From: Mitsuaria sp. GD03876
GTDB taxonomy: Bacteria > Pseudomonadota > Gammaproteobacteria > Burkholderiales > Burkholderiaceae_C
DNA: 64,000 nt
NCBI RefSeq assembly: GCF_029840635.1
Contig: NZ_JAOCCU010000003.1
Coordinates: 62,001 to 126,000, forward strand
Reading direction: 5' to 3'
Shown here: piece by piece, positions 36,924-47,047 of the stretch
How the letters are laid out: every line of letters starts with the position of its first letter
How positions within the stretch are numbered: position 1 is the first letter of the stretch
The notes under the pieces: generated by a model
Database searches by the model: none
What the model was told of the DNA's origin: nothing
Seen by the model: the letters and a program-made list of their open reading frames with translations, nothing else
Translations under genes and position numbers: made by a program

Positions 36924-37541
36924 ATGAAATTCGTCGCTTTCGAGCGCAAGCTGCAGGGGACCGGAGCGAGCCGCCGCCTGCGCCACGCCGGCAAGGTTCC
37001 GGGCATCGTTTACGGCGCTGGCGAGCCGGCCGTCATCGAGCTGGATCACAACGCGCTGTTCCACGCCATGAAGAAGGAAGCTTTCCACAGCTCCATCCTC
37101 GACATGGAAGTGGACGGCAAGACCACGCAAGTGCTGCTGCGTGACTTCCAGATGCACCCGTACAAGCAGCAAGTGCTGCACGTGGACTTCCAGCGCGTCG
37201 ACGCCACGACCAAGATCACCAAGAAGGTGCCGCTGCACTTCGTCGGTGAAGCCGAGTCGCCGGCCGTCAAGACCGACAAGGGCACCGTGAACCACGTGCT
37301 GACCCAGCTGGAAATCACCTGCCTGGCGCAACAGCTGCCCGAGTTCATCGAAGTCGACCTGAGCGGCCTGACGATGGGTCACTCGATCCACGTGAACGAC
37401 CTGAAGCTGGCCGACCACATCAAGATCGTCACCCACGGCAAGCCGAACCCGGTCGTCGCGACCCCGGTCCCGGCGGTGGTGGAAGAGATCGTCGTGGCTG
37501 CCGCTCCGGCCGCCGACGACAAGAAAAAGAAGAAGAAGTAA
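36924..37541 (+). CDS. rplY: 50S ribosomal protein bL25, long Ctc form
   Basis: 205 residues: the L25 domain ([27 protein letters not shown]) binds 5S rRNA; the C-terminal Ctc/TL5 domain follows ([14 protein letters not shown]...[21 protein letters not shown]) and the tail ends in six lysines. ATG at 36924 has GGAG upstream. Usual neighbour of prs and pth. Confidence 0.96.
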   Translation: MKFVAFERKLQGTGASRRLRHAGKVPGIVYGAGEPAVIELDHNALFHAMKKEAFHSSILDMEVDGKTTQVLLRDFQMHPYKQQVLHVDFQRVDATTKITKKVPLHFVGEAESPAVKTDKGTVNHVLTQLEITCLAQQLPEFIEVDLSGLTMGHSIHVNDLKLADHIKIVTHGKPNPVVATPVPAVVEEIVVAAAPAADDKKKKKK

Positions 37542-37626
37542 TTGCTTCTTCGCCGGCCGCGCGCCTGACGAGGCGTGTCTGCCGGCCCCGGGGTCTGCCC
37601 TCCTTCGAGGGGGCACCCCTCCAAGG

Positions 37627-37648
37627 AAGGCCCCGCTCGCGGGGCCTT
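37627..37648 (+). terminator. Intrinsic terminator between rplY and pth
   Basis: AAGGCCCCGC and GCGGGGCCTT arms with a 2-base loop, followed by CTGCTTTT. Confidence 0.75.
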
Positions 37649-37682
37649 CTGCTTTTGAGCTCGCCACTGATAATCGCGCCCC

Positions 37683-38450
37683 ATGATTCGTCTCTTTGTC
37701 GGCCTGGGCAATCCTGGCCCGGAATATGAGGACACCCGGCACAACGCCGGGTTCTGGTGGATCGATGCGCTGGCGCGGGGGCTGAAGGCCACGCCGCAGC
37801 TGGACACGAAGTACCACGGCCTGGTGGCGCGGGTGAACGACGCGCCGGGCGCGTCGGGCCCGATCTGGCTGCTGCAGCCGATGACCTACATGAATCTGTC
37901 GGGCAAGTCGGTGGCGGCGCTGGCGCGCTTCTTCAAGATCGCGCCCGAGGAGATCCTGGCGATCCACGACGAGCTCGAGATCGCGCCCGGGGAGCTCAAG
38001 CTCAAGCAGGGTGGCGGCAATGCCGGCCACAACGGGCTCAAGGACATGCAGGCGCAGCTGGGCAGCGGCAATTTCTGGCGGCTGCGGCTGGGCATCGGGC
38101 ATCCGGGCCACAAGGACGAGGTGGCGGGCTACGTGCTGCGCAAGCCGCCGCTGGCGGAGCGCCAGGCGGTGGAGGACTGCATCGGCAAGTCCTTCGAGGC
38201 CTTCAAGCTGATGACCGGCGGCGACATGGCCAAGGCGGTGGCGCTGCTGCACGCGAAGCCGCCGCGGCCCAAGCCGCCGAGACCTGCGAACCTGCCACCC
38301 AAGCCGGGCGCGCCCGCCGCGGCTGCCGCCACCTCCACCACCGTGGCGGCGAGCGCCCCGGGCGCCTCGCCCGCTGCCCCCGCCGCATCCGCCGCGCCCA
38401 CGGCCGCCGCACCCACGGCCGTCCCCGCGCCGCCGCCTTCCGGAGACTGA
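37683..38450 (+). CDS. pth: Peptidyl-tRNA hydrolase with a long Ala/Pro tail
   Basis: 255 residues; typical Pth is ~190-200. [22 protein letters not shown] contains the catalytic His, [13 protein letters not shown] and [11 protein letters not shown] are conserved. It recycles peptidyl-tRNA that falls off ribosomes. After about residue 190 comes a low-complexity tail with [18 protein letters not shown] and then Ala/Pro/Ser/Thr repeats, not part of the enzyme fold. The next gene begins one base after the stop. Confidence 0.95.
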   Translation: MIRLFVGLGNPGPEYEDTRHNAGFWWIDALARGLKATPQLDTKYHGLVARVNDAPGASGPIWLLQPMTYMNLSGKSVAALARFFKIAPEEILAIHDELEIAPGELKLKQGGGNAGHNGLKDMQAQLGSGNFWRLRLGIGHPGHKDEVAGYVLRKPPLAERQAVEDCIGKSFEAFKLMTGGDMAKAVALLHAKPPRPKPPRPANLPPKPGAPAAAAATSTTVAASAPGASPAAPAASAAPTAAAPTAVPAPPPSGD

Positions 38451-38451
38451 C

Positions 38452-39018
38452 ATGCCCCGCCGCGCCGCCCCGATCCTGACGACTGTTGTTCTGGTCCTCC
38501 TGCTCGGCGCGGCGCACGCGCAGGGCGACGGCGACGCCAAGGCTGCGCCCACACCGGCGCAGGAGCGCACGCTGGGCTACTACCGCTGCGGTCCGCAGGG
38601 TCAGGAGTTGCGCGACAGCCCCTGCCCCGACGGCCAGAGCCGCGCGCTGGCGCTGCCCAAGGACGAGGTCGATCCAAAGGAAGCGGCGGCCGCGCGCCAG
38701 CGCGTGACGGCCGAGACACGCGAGCACGCCGCCCGCCAACGAGACCGCGATCGCGAGCGCGCGCGGCAGGCCAGCAAGTCGCCGCCGATCGCCGCGGGCA
38801 TCGATGGCCGCGTCGGCCCGCGGACCTCGACGCGCCCGTCGAAGCCGGCCGATCCGAAGAAGCCCAAGCCCAAGGATCCGAAGCCGCCGAAGAAGAAACC
38901 CAAGGCGCCGAAGAAACCGGAGCCGGTCCTGCCGCCGACGCCGACCGTCTCCGCCGCGCGCGGCTCGCTGGGCGCCGCGGGCGCGATGCCGGCTCACGAC
39001 GCGCCCTCCCCTCGCTAG
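38452..39018 (+). CDS. Small secreted, Lys/Pro-rich protein (DUF4124-like start)
   Basis: 188 residues. Signal peptide ending GAAHAQ, then YYRCGPQGQELRDSPCPDGQS with two Cys, reminiscent of DUF4124-type periplasmic proteins, an Arg/Glu/Ala helix (TAETREHAARQRDRDRERAR) and a basic tail of KPKPKDPKPPKKKPKAPKK type. Likely periplasmic. Co-transcribed with pth (one-base gap). Function unknown; the basic tail could bind nucleic acid or cell-wall polymers. Confidence 0.78.
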   Translation: MPRRAAPILTTVVLVLLLGAAHAQGDGDAKAAPTPAQERTLGYYRCGPQGQELRDSPCPDGQSRALALPKDEVDPKEAAAARQRVTAETREHAARQRDRDRERARQASKSPPIAAGIDGRVGPRTSTRPSKPADPKKPKPKDPKPPKKKPKAPKKPEPVLPPTPTVSAARGSLGAAGAMPAHDAPSPR

Positions 39019-39027
39019 AATGCGCGC

Positions 39028-39272
39028 CGTTGGTGCTCGCGCGGACATTGCGTCCGTGCAGTTAAACGGGAATCAGGGAGCCCGCGTGTCCACGACGCGC
39101 TCGCCAACCTGAGCTGTCCCCGCAACGGTAAGTGGCCGCCGGCCGCGCGACCGGGATCCTGAACCAGGACCTCCGGGCCGCCGCCGGCACTGCCTGTCCC
39201 CATGTCCACTGGCGCGTTCGTGCTGGGAAGGATGCAGGCAGCGGCCACCAGCCCGGATACCGGCCAACAGGT
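39028..39272 (+). promoter_or_regulatory. Cobalamin riboswitch
   Basis: The 373-base gap before btuB carries the B12-riboswitch blocks in order: TTAAACGGGAA (39062-39072), the core GAGCTGTCCCCGCAACGGTAAG (split here, 39111-39132), CCACTGG with GGGAAGG (~39206-39233), and AGCCCGGATACCGGCC (39250-39265). Adenosylcobalamin binding would shut expression of btuB and the genes behind it. The remainder up to 39391 holds the expression platform; no clear terminator was picked out, so translational control is plausible. Confidence 0.93.
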
Positions 39273-39391
39273 GGTGCCGTCCGGCCGATCGCGATCCGTC
39301 CTCCCTGAGGGGTGGCGACGCGGCCGGCGGTGCCTGTCCTCAGACGTCCTGCGGGTGAGCAGGACCCTGAACCGTCGTTGGTCCGTTCCTC

Positions 39392-41284
<1,893 letters not shown>

Positions 41285-41316
41285 GGTCGCGGCTTCCCCA
41301 CGCACGAAGGACCCCG

Positions 41317-41880
41317 ATGCCTGCCCACCACCTGATCGTCGGCGGCCAGCGCAGTGGCAAGTCGCGCCATGCGGAGCGACTGGCGCTGCGCTGGGCGCGC
41401 GCGCCGGGACACCAGGTGACGGTCGTCGCCACGGCCGAGGCGCACGACGACGAGATGCGTGAGCGCATCGCCCGCCACCGGGCCGACCGACCGGCGGGCT
41501 TCGACACCGTCGAGGCGCCGCTGCGACTGTGCGACGCGCTCAGCGCGCTCTCGTCGCCGCGGCGGCTGGTGGTCGTCGACTGCCTGACGCTGTGGCTCAC
41601 CAACTGGCTGATGCCGATGGACGGCGCGCCGCGCCTGGACGACTGGCGCGCCGAATGCGCGGGCCTGCAGCGGCTGCTGCCGCAGCTCGCCTCGCCGGTG
41701 GTCTTCGTGTCCAACGAGGTCGGCTGGGGCGTGATGCCGATGGGACGCGAGGTGCGCGCCTATGTCGACGAGCTCGGACGGCTCAACCAGCTCGTCGCGC
41801 GGCAATGCGGCGAGCTGACGCTGATGGTGGCCGGGCAGCCGTGGACGCGGCCCGTGGAGAACCTGGAGAACGACGAATGA
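41317..41880 (+). CDS. cobU: Adenosylcobinamide kinase / adenosylcobinamide-phosphate guanylyltransferase
   Basis: 187 residues. GGQRSGKSRHAE is the P-loop, TAEAHDDEMRERIARHRADRP the conserved second block with the guanylylated His, and FVSNEVGWGVMPMG the third. It phosphorylates adenosylcobinamide and attaches GMP in nucleotide-loop assembly. The stop overlaps the next start (ATGA). Also called CobP. Confidence 0.95.
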   Translation: MPAHHLIVGGQRSGKSRHAERLALRWARAPGHQVTVVATAEAHDDEMRERIARHRADRPAGFDTVEAPLRLCDALSALSSPRRLVVVDCLTLWLTNWLMPMDGAPRLDDWRAECAGLQRLLPQLASPVVFVSNEVGWGVMPMGREVRAYVDELGRLNQLVARQCGELTLMVAGQPWTRPVENLENDE

Positions 41881-42848
41881 CCCCGATGGGAAGCCCACGG
41901 CGCGCGATGCGCGCGCTGTTGATCGCCACCGCCACCCTCGCCGCCACGGCGCTGCTCGCCACGGGCACCGTCGCGACCGCGACCGCGGCGCCGATCACGC
42001 TGAAGGACGACCGGGGCCACACGGTCAGCTTGCCGGACGTGCCGCGGCGCATCGTCAGCCTGCTGCCCTCGCTGACCGAGACCGTGTGCGAGCTGGGCGA
42101 CTGCGCCAAGCTGGTCGGCGTCGACCGCTTCTCCAACCATCCGGCGGCGGTGCAGAAGCTGCCCAAGTTCGGCGGCCTGGACGACACCAGCATCGAGGCG
42201 CTGGTCGCGGCCAAGCCCGACGTGGTGCTGCTGGGCGTCTCGGCGCGGGTGATCGACCGGCTCGAGGGCTTGGGGCTGAAGGTCGTCGCGCTCGAGCCCA
42301 AGAGCATGAACGACGTCCAGCGCGTGCTGGGCAAGGTCGGGCAGATCCTGGGCAAGGACAACGACGCGCGGCGCATCTGGAACCGCATCGACGGCCACAT
42401 CGCGCAGGCCGCGGCGACGCTGCCGCCGGCCGCGCGCGGGCTGAGCGTCTATTACGAGGTCGATGCCGGCCCCTACGGCGCGGGCACCGTGTCCTTCATC
42501 GGCGAGATCCTCGCGCGGCTGGGCGCGAAGAACATCATCCCGGCCGAGCTCGGCCCCTTCCCCAAGCTCAATCCCGAGTTCATCGTCCGGGCCGACCCGC
42601 AGGTGATCATGGTCGGCCAGCGCAACGCGCCGGGTCTCCCGGAGCGGCCGGGCTGGCAGGGCATCCGCGCGGTCAAGAACCAGCGCCTGTGCGTCTGGAC
42701 CCCCGCGGAGTCCGATGTCCTCGTGCGGCCGGGACCGCGCATGTCGGAGGCGGCGTCGCTGATGGCGCGCTGCCTGCGCGACGCGTCCATCGGCCCGGTG
42801 CCGCTGCCGACGGTCCCCTTCAACGCGCCGCCGGGGGGCATGCGCTGA
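41877..42848 (+). CDS. btuF: Cobalamin-binding periplasmic protein BtuF
   Basis: 323 residues. Signal peptide of ~35 residues ending TATAA, then RRIVSLLPSLTETVCELG and LVGVDRFSNHP, GGLDDTSIEALVAAKPDVVLLG: the class III (helical backbone) binding fold of BtuF. It delivers corrinoid to BtuCD. Overlaps cobU by 4 bases and btuC by one. Confidence 0.92.
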   Translation: MTPMGSPRRAMRALLIATATLAATALLATGTVATATAAPITLKDDRGHTVSLPDVPRRIVSLLPSLTETVCELGDCAKLVGVDRFSNHPAAVQKLPKFGGLDDTSIEALVAAKPDVVLLGVSARVIDRLEGLGLKVVALEPKSMNDVQRVLGKVGQILGKDNDARRIWNRIDGHIAQAAATLPPAARGLSVYYEVDAGPYGAGTVSFIGEILARLGAKNIIPAELGPFPKLNPEFIVRADPQVIMVGQRNAPGLPERPGWQGIRAVKNQRLCVWTPAESDVLVRPGPRMSEAASLMARCLRDASIGPVPLPTVPFNAPPGGMR

Positions 42849-43867
42849 TGCGCCCGATCACGGCGGCCATGTCCGCGCGGACCCTGGCGCAGACCGTCGC
42901 GTTGCTGGCGCTGGGCGTGGCGCTGCTCGCGCTGGGCCTGGCCATCGGCAGCCTGGGCTGGAGCCCCTGGACCAGCGGCGACGACACGATGCGGATGATC
43001 CTGTGGGAGATCCGGGCGCCGCGCTCGATCGGCGCGTGGCTCGCGGGCGCGCTGTTGGCGCTGGCCGGGGCCATCGCGCAGGGCCTCTTCCGCAACCCGC
43101 TGGCCGACCCCTACCTGCTGGGCTGCTCGGCGGGCGCCTCGCTGGGCGTGGCGGCGCTGCTCTTCGTCATGGGCATCTCGCCGGCGGCGGCGGCGCTGGC
43201 GCTGCGCGTCGGCATGACCGGCGCGGCCTTCGTCGGCGCCATCGGCGCGGTGCTGCTCACGCTGGTGCTGGCGCGCGGCGTCACGCAGAGCCTGCGGCTG
43301 CTGCTGGCGGGCGTGGTCGTCGGCGTGGTGCTGGGCTCCGGCTCGGCGCTGCTGACGCTGATGAACCCCGACATCCTGCGCGCGATGCAGGCCTTCATGC
43401 TGGGCAGCACCGGCTACGTCGGCTGGAGCGCGGTCCACATCATGGCGGTGGCGATGGTCCTGTGCCTGCTGGTCGCGCTCGGGTCCAGCCGCACGCTGGA
43501 CGCGCTGACGCTGGGCGAGGACACGGCCCGTTCGCTCGGCCAGCGGCTGACGCTCATCCGGCTGCTGCTCATCGCAGCGCTGTCGCTGGCGACCGGCGCG
43601 GCGGTCGCGCAATGCGGCCTCATCGCCTTCGTCGGTCTGGTCGCGCCGCACCTGGTGCGCAGCTGGGGCCCCACGACGCATGGCGCGCTGCTGCTGCTCT
43701 CGCCGCTGACCGGCGGGGCGTTGCTGCTCGCGGCGGACATCGCCGCGCGCTGGGTCATCGCGCCGCAGGAACTGCCGGTGGGCATCATCACCGCGCTGCT
43801 GGGCGGCAGCTACCTGCTGTGGCTGATGCACCGGCGCAAGGCGCATTTCGGCGGAGGCGCGCGATGA
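42848..43867 (+). CDS. btuC: Cobalamin ABC transporter permease BtuC
   Basis: 339 residues, FecCD/BtuC family with about ten helices: RAPRSIGAWLAGALLALAG, GLFRNPLADPYLLGCSAGASLG, the coupling-helix area and GLIAFVGLVAPHLVR, GADIAARW-type AADIAARWVIAPQELPVGIITALLGG. It forms the inner-membrane channel with BtuD. Overlaps at both ends. Confidence 0.95.
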   Translation: MRPITAAMSARTLAQTVALLALGVALLALGLAIGSLGWSPWTSGDDTMRMILWEIRAPRSIGAWLAGALLALAGAIAQGLFRNPLADPYLLGCSAGASLGVAALLFVMGISPAAAALALRVGMTGAAFVGAIGAVLLTLVLARGVTQSLRLLLAGVVVGVVLGSGSALLTLMNPDILRAMQAFMLGSTGYVGWSAVHIMAVAMVLCLLVALGSSRTLDALTLGEDTARSLGQRLTLIRLLLIAALSLATGAAVAQCGLIAFVGLVAPHLVRSWGPTTHGALLLLSPLTGGALLLAADIAARWVIAPQELPVGIITALLGGSYLLWLMHRRKAHFGGGAR

Positions 43868-44652
43868 GCGATGCCGCCCTCGACCTCGGCGCCGTGCCCG
43901 CGCTGCGCATCGACCTGCGCGCGCTGTCCCTCGGCCATCGGCCGGTCCTGCAGCCGCTGACCTTCGCGCCCGCGCCGGCGGCATGGACGGCGATCGTCGG
44001 CCCGAACGGCGCCGGCAAGTCGACGCTGCTGCGCGCCATCGCGGGACTGCTGCCGTTCGACGGCGCGCTGACGCTGGACGGCAAGCCGTGGGCGTCGGTG
44101 CCCGCGAAGGCGCGCGCGCGGCAGGTCGCCTGGCTGGGCCAGAACGAGAGCGCTTCCGACGACCTCACGGCCTACGACGTCGCGATGCTGGGCCGGCTGC
44201 CGCACCAGCCGTGGCTGGCGCCGGCGAGCGCCGCCGACCACGCGGCGGTCGAGCAGGCGATGCGCCAGACGCAGAGCTGGGAGTGGAAGGAACGCGCGCT
44301 GGGCAGCCTGTCCGGCGGCGAACGGCAGCGGGTGCTGCTGGCGCGCGCGTTGGCCGTTCGATCGGGCGTGCTGCTGATGGACGAGCCGCTGGCTCACCTC
44401 GATCCGCCGCATCAGAGCGACTGGGCACGGCTGGTGCGCGAGCGTGTCGCCCACGGCGGCGCGGTGGTGAGCGTGCTGCATGAACTCAACGTGGCGCTGC
44501 AGGCGGACACGCTGGTCGTGATGGACGGCGGCCGCATCGTGCATGAAGGCGCGCCGGACGAGCCGGCGACGCATGACGCGCTGCAGCGAGTGTTCCACCA
44601 CCGCTTGCTGATCCTGCAGGTGCAGGGTCGATGGGTGGCCCTGAATGCGTGA
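43864..44652 (+). CDS. btuD: Cobalamin ABC transporter ATPase BtuD
   Basis: 262 residues. Walker A GPNGAGKST, Q-loop QNESASDD, signature LSGGERQR, Walker B LLMDEPLAHLD, H-loop LHELN. It powers BtuC. The final ~60 residues carry the usual BtuD/FhuC tail. Four-base overlap with btuC. Confidence 0.95.
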   Translation: MSDAALDLGAVPALRIDLRALSLGHRPVLQPLTFAPAPAAWTAIVGPNGAGKSTLLRAIAGLLPFDGALTLDGKPWASVPAKARARQVAWLGQNESASDDLTAYDVAMLGRLPHQPWLAPASAADHAAVEQAMRQTQSWEWKERALGSLSGGERQRVLLARALAVRSGVLLMDEPLAHLDPPHQSDWARLVRERVAHGGAVVSVLHELNVALQADTLVVMDGGRIVHEGAPDEPATHDALQRVFHHRLLILQVQGRWVALNA

Positions 44653-44686
44653 TGGCGCCTGGCCTGTCGCGGACGCTTGGTGCGCC

Positions 44687-44704
44687 GGGCACCTTGCGGT
44701 GCCC
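44687..44704. repeat. Hairpin between btuD and cobB
   Basis: GGGCACC-TTGC-GGTGCCC in the 117-base gap; two 9-bp direct copies of TGCCGCAAG follow at about 44728-44746. It may lower read-through or stabilise the upstream mRNA. Confidence 0.45.
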
Positions 44705-44769
44705 GCGCGTGGCGCCGGTGCCGCAAGTGCCGCAAGTGCGGATGACTGCTTCTTGATGTGTGTTTCCCG

Positions 44770-46251
44770 ATGACGACCTGTCCTGCATATCTCATCAGCG
44801 CGCCGGCCTCGGGCCAGGGCAAGACCAGCGTGACGGCGGCGATGGCGCGATCGGCGCGCCGACGTGGGCTGCGGGTGCGTGTCTTCAAGACGGGGCCGGA
44901 CTATCTGGATCCGATGGTGCTGGCGCGCGCGAGCGGCCACACGGTGTATCAGCTCGACCTGTTCATGGGCGGCGAGGCGCATTGCCGCCAGCTGCTGGAG
45001 GATGCGGCGCGGGAGGCCGACCTGATCCTGGTCGAGGGCGTGATGGGTTTGTTCGATGGCAAGCCGAGCAGCGCGGACCTGGCGGCGACCTTTGGGTTGC
45101 CGGTGATCGTGGTCTTGGATGCGTCGGCGATGGCGCAGACCTTCGCGGCGTTGGCGACGGGTCTGGCGCGATTCCGGGACGACATCCGAGTGGCTGGCGT
45201 GATCGCGAACCGGGTGGGCAGCGATGTGCACGCGACGATGGTCGCGGAGGGTTTGCCGGACGACTTGCCGCTGATTGCTGCGCTGAAGCGCGATGGTGCC
45301 CTCTCCCTCCCTGAGCGTCATCTGGGGCTGGTTCAAGCGCTGGAGTTGCCCGAGATCGATGCACAGCTGGATGCCTGGGCGGATGCCTGGGATGCGGGCG
45401 CACGGCTCGATGTGGGGCTCGAAGCAGGTCTCGATGCGGGCCTCGATGTGGGGCTCGATGTGGGGCTGGGTGTATCGGAGACAGGCGACCGGGGTTCCCT
45501 TTTCGGAAGTCAAGGAGGGAAATCAGTTGCCGGTAGGCAACTGAAGGAGGGACATGGAGAAAAGGGAACCCCGGTTGACTGTCTCGTGCTCGGTCGAGCG
45601 TTGGACGGGAGGCGCATCGCAGTCGCGAATGACGCGTGTTTCTCTTTCATCTACCCGGCCAATCTTGATCTGCTGCGTGGTCTTGGCGCTGAAGTGATCG
45701 AGTTCAGCCCGATTGCGGGCGAGCGTCTTCCGGGATGCGATGCGTTGTGGCTGCCTGGTGGCTACCCGGAGCTCCACGCCGAAGTGCTGGGCGCTCATCC
45801 GACGTTCTTCGCGGACGTGAAGGCGCATTTGGAAGCCGAGAAGCCGTTGCTGGCCGAGTGTGGCGGGATGTTGGTGCTGCTCGATGAGCTGAGCGACGGC
45901 GACGGCGCACCGCATCCGATGGCGGCGCTGATGCCGGGCCGAGCCGCGATACAGAAGCGCCTGGCCGCGCTGGGCTTGCAATCTATCGACTGGCCTGAAG
46001 GCGAGTTGCGCGGCCACACCTTCCATTACTCGACGATGGAAACACCGCTCGCGCCGATCGCCACGGCGCGCAACCCGAATGCTGGCCGCGCGGCCGAGCG
46101 CCTGTACGCGCGGGGTTCGCTGCGCGCGAGCTACGTCCACCACTACTTCCCGTCGAACCCCGCCGCCGTCGCCGCGTTCTTCGGCGGAGCGCCGCGTCCC
46201 GCGCCCGCCGCGACGCCGATCTCCTCCCCCGAATCCAACTCCACGAACTGA
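44770..46251 (+). CDS. cobB: Cobyrinate a,c-diamide synthase with in-frame insertion
   Basis: 493 residues. The N-terminal ATPase (SAPASGQGKTSV; VEGVMGLFDG) and the C-terminal class I glutamine amidotransferase (LWLPGGYPELHA, nucleophile Cys in LLAECGGM, HTFHYS) are complete. It amidates the a and c side chains of (hydrogeno)cobyrinate. The linker between domains is unusual: five 12-bp repeats coding L-D-V-G-like units (45406-45465) and then a 108-bp palindromic element (45478-45585) coding residues 237-272. ATG at 44770 (MTTCPAYL) was preferred to the ATG 12 bases earlier at 44758. CbiA is the anaerobic-pathway name. Confidence 0.93.
   Translation: MTTCPAYLISAPASGQGKTSVTAAMARSARRRGLRVRVFKTGPDYLDPMVLARASGHTVYQLDLFMGGEAHCRQLLEDAAREADLILVEGVMGLFDGKPSSADLAATFGLPVIVVLDASAMAQTFAALATGLARFRDDIRVAGVIANRVGSDVHATMVAEGLPDDLPLIAALKRDGALSLPERHLGLVQALELPEIDAQLDAWADAWDAGARLDVGLEAGLDAGLDVGLDVGLGVSETGDRGSLFGSQGGKSVAGRQLKEGHGEKGTPVDCLVLGRALDGRRIAVANDACFSFIYPANLDLLRGLGAEVIEFSPIAGERLPGCDALWLPGGYPELHAEVLGAHPTFFADVKAHLEAEKPLLAECGGMLVLLDELSDGDGAPHPMAALMPGRAAIQKRLAALGLQSIDWPEGELRGHTFHYSTMETPLAPIATARNPNAGRAAERLYARGSLRASYVHHYFPSNPAAVAAFFGGAPRPAPAATPISSPESNSTN
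45406..45465 (+). repeat. Five 12-bp tandem repeats in cobB
   Basis: Units of CTCGATGTGGGG type, coding Leu-Asp/Glu-Val/Ala-Gly; two are identical. They lie just before the palindromic element and keep frame. Confidence 0.85.
45478..45585. mobile_element. 108-bp in-frame palindromic element inside cobB
   Basis: Outer inverted arms of 27 bp (45478-45504 and 45559-45585) match at 24 positions, including the uninterrupted ACCGGGGTTCCCTTTTC. Inside lies TCAGTTGCC-GGTA-GGCAACTGA (45523-45544), flanked by direct copies of AAGGAGGGA. Total length is exactly 36 codons and the frame stays open. It has the form of a MITE or palindromic coding element; no transposase. Confidence 0.7.
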
Positions 46252-46259
46252 CCTTCACC

Positions 46260-46721
46260 ATGTTGCTCGAATCCGGTTTCTCCCACATCGCCCAGGCCCT
46301 GCTGTGGCCGGTGCTGATCCTTGTCGCCCTGGGTTTCGTCTACGCGCTATGGACGGCGGGCGCCACGCTGATGGAGGCGGTGCAGCGCCGCCGTCCCGGC
46401 TTCCGGCTGCTGGCCGTGCCGGAGGGCAGCAACCTGGAATCGCTGGAGCTGCAGATCGTGCGCCGCCTCGAGGCGCCGCGGCTGCTGGGCCGTGTCGCCC
46501 CGCTGCTGGGCCTGATCGCGACGATGGTCCCGCTGGGCCCGGCGCTGCAGAGCGTCGCGGCCGGCCAGGGCCAGCAGGCGCTGGCGGTGTTCAGCTCGGC
46601 GTTCTCGGGTGTCGTGCTCGCGCTGGCCGCGGCGGCGATCGCGCTGGTCGTCTACTCGATCCGCCGCCGCTGGCTGCTGGCCGAGCTGCTGGCCGTCAAG
46701 GCCGAGAAGGGTTGGGCATGA
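46260..46721 (+). CDS. MotA/TolQ/ExbB-family proton channel protein
   Basis: 153 residues, three hydrophobic segments (ALLWPVLILVALGFVYALW; LLGRVAPLLGLIATMVPLGPAL; FSGVVLALAAAAIALVVYSI), with the family's GLIATMVPLGPAL motif around the second. Homologues convert proton flow into work on envelope proteins. Its stop overlaps the DUF2149 gene, which overlaps the CobN-like gene, so the three are made together and likely form one complex. It is shorter than true ExbB and lacks a nearby ExbD; the DUF2149 protein is the probable partner. Confidence 0.88.
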   Translation: MLLESGFSHIAQALLWPVLILVALGFVYALWTAGATLMEAVQRRRPGFRLLAVPEGSNLESLELQIVRRLEAPRLLGRVAPLLGLIATMVPLGPALQSVAAGQGQQALAVFSSAFSGVVLALAAAAIALVVYSIRRRWLLAELLAVKAEKGWA

Positions 46722-47047
46722 GCACCGGCCGCCGGCTGTCGATCCTGGCCGAGGAGGACGACGATCCGATGCTGTCCGCGGTCAACCTGGTGGACGTGTT
46801 CCTGGTGCTGGTCGTCGCGCTGCTGACGGCGGTGGCGCTGCAGCAGCAGTCGCAGGACGAGACGGTCATCCGCAACCCGGGCCAGCCTGGCATGGAGATC
46901 GTCGTGCGCAAGGACGGCCAGGAGATCAAGTACCGCGGCAACGGCGGCAGCGCCGAGGGCCAGGGCGAGCGCGCGGGCGTCGCCTACAAGATGAAGGACG
47001 GTTCGATCATCTACGTGCCCGAGGCCGGGGAAGCCGCCAAGCCATGA
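46718..47047 (+). CDS. DUF2149 membrane protein, ExbD-like partner
   Basis: 109 residues: a short cytoplasmic start, one helix (NLVDVFLVLVVALLTAVAL, with an Asp in it as in ExbD/TolR) and a periplasmic tail (MEIVVRKDGQEIKYRGNG). DUF2149 proteins occur with CobN-like and ExbB-like genes. ATGA overlaps on both sides. Confidence 0.85.
   Translation: MSTGRRLSILAEEDDDPMLSAVNLVDVFLVLVVALLTAVALQQQSQDETVIRNPGQPGMEIVVRKDGQEIKYRGNGGSAEGQGERAGVAYKMKDGSIIYVPEAGEAAKP

Noticed and set aside
45406-45465. Possible CRISPR-like repeats
   Set aside because: The 12-bp units abut without spacers and are translated within cobB; no cas genes are present.
45478-45585. Reading the cobB palindrome as an intrinsic terminator
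   Set aside because: The arms lie inside an intact gene between two required domains, with no T-run after the stem; a terminator there would remove the amidotransferase domain.
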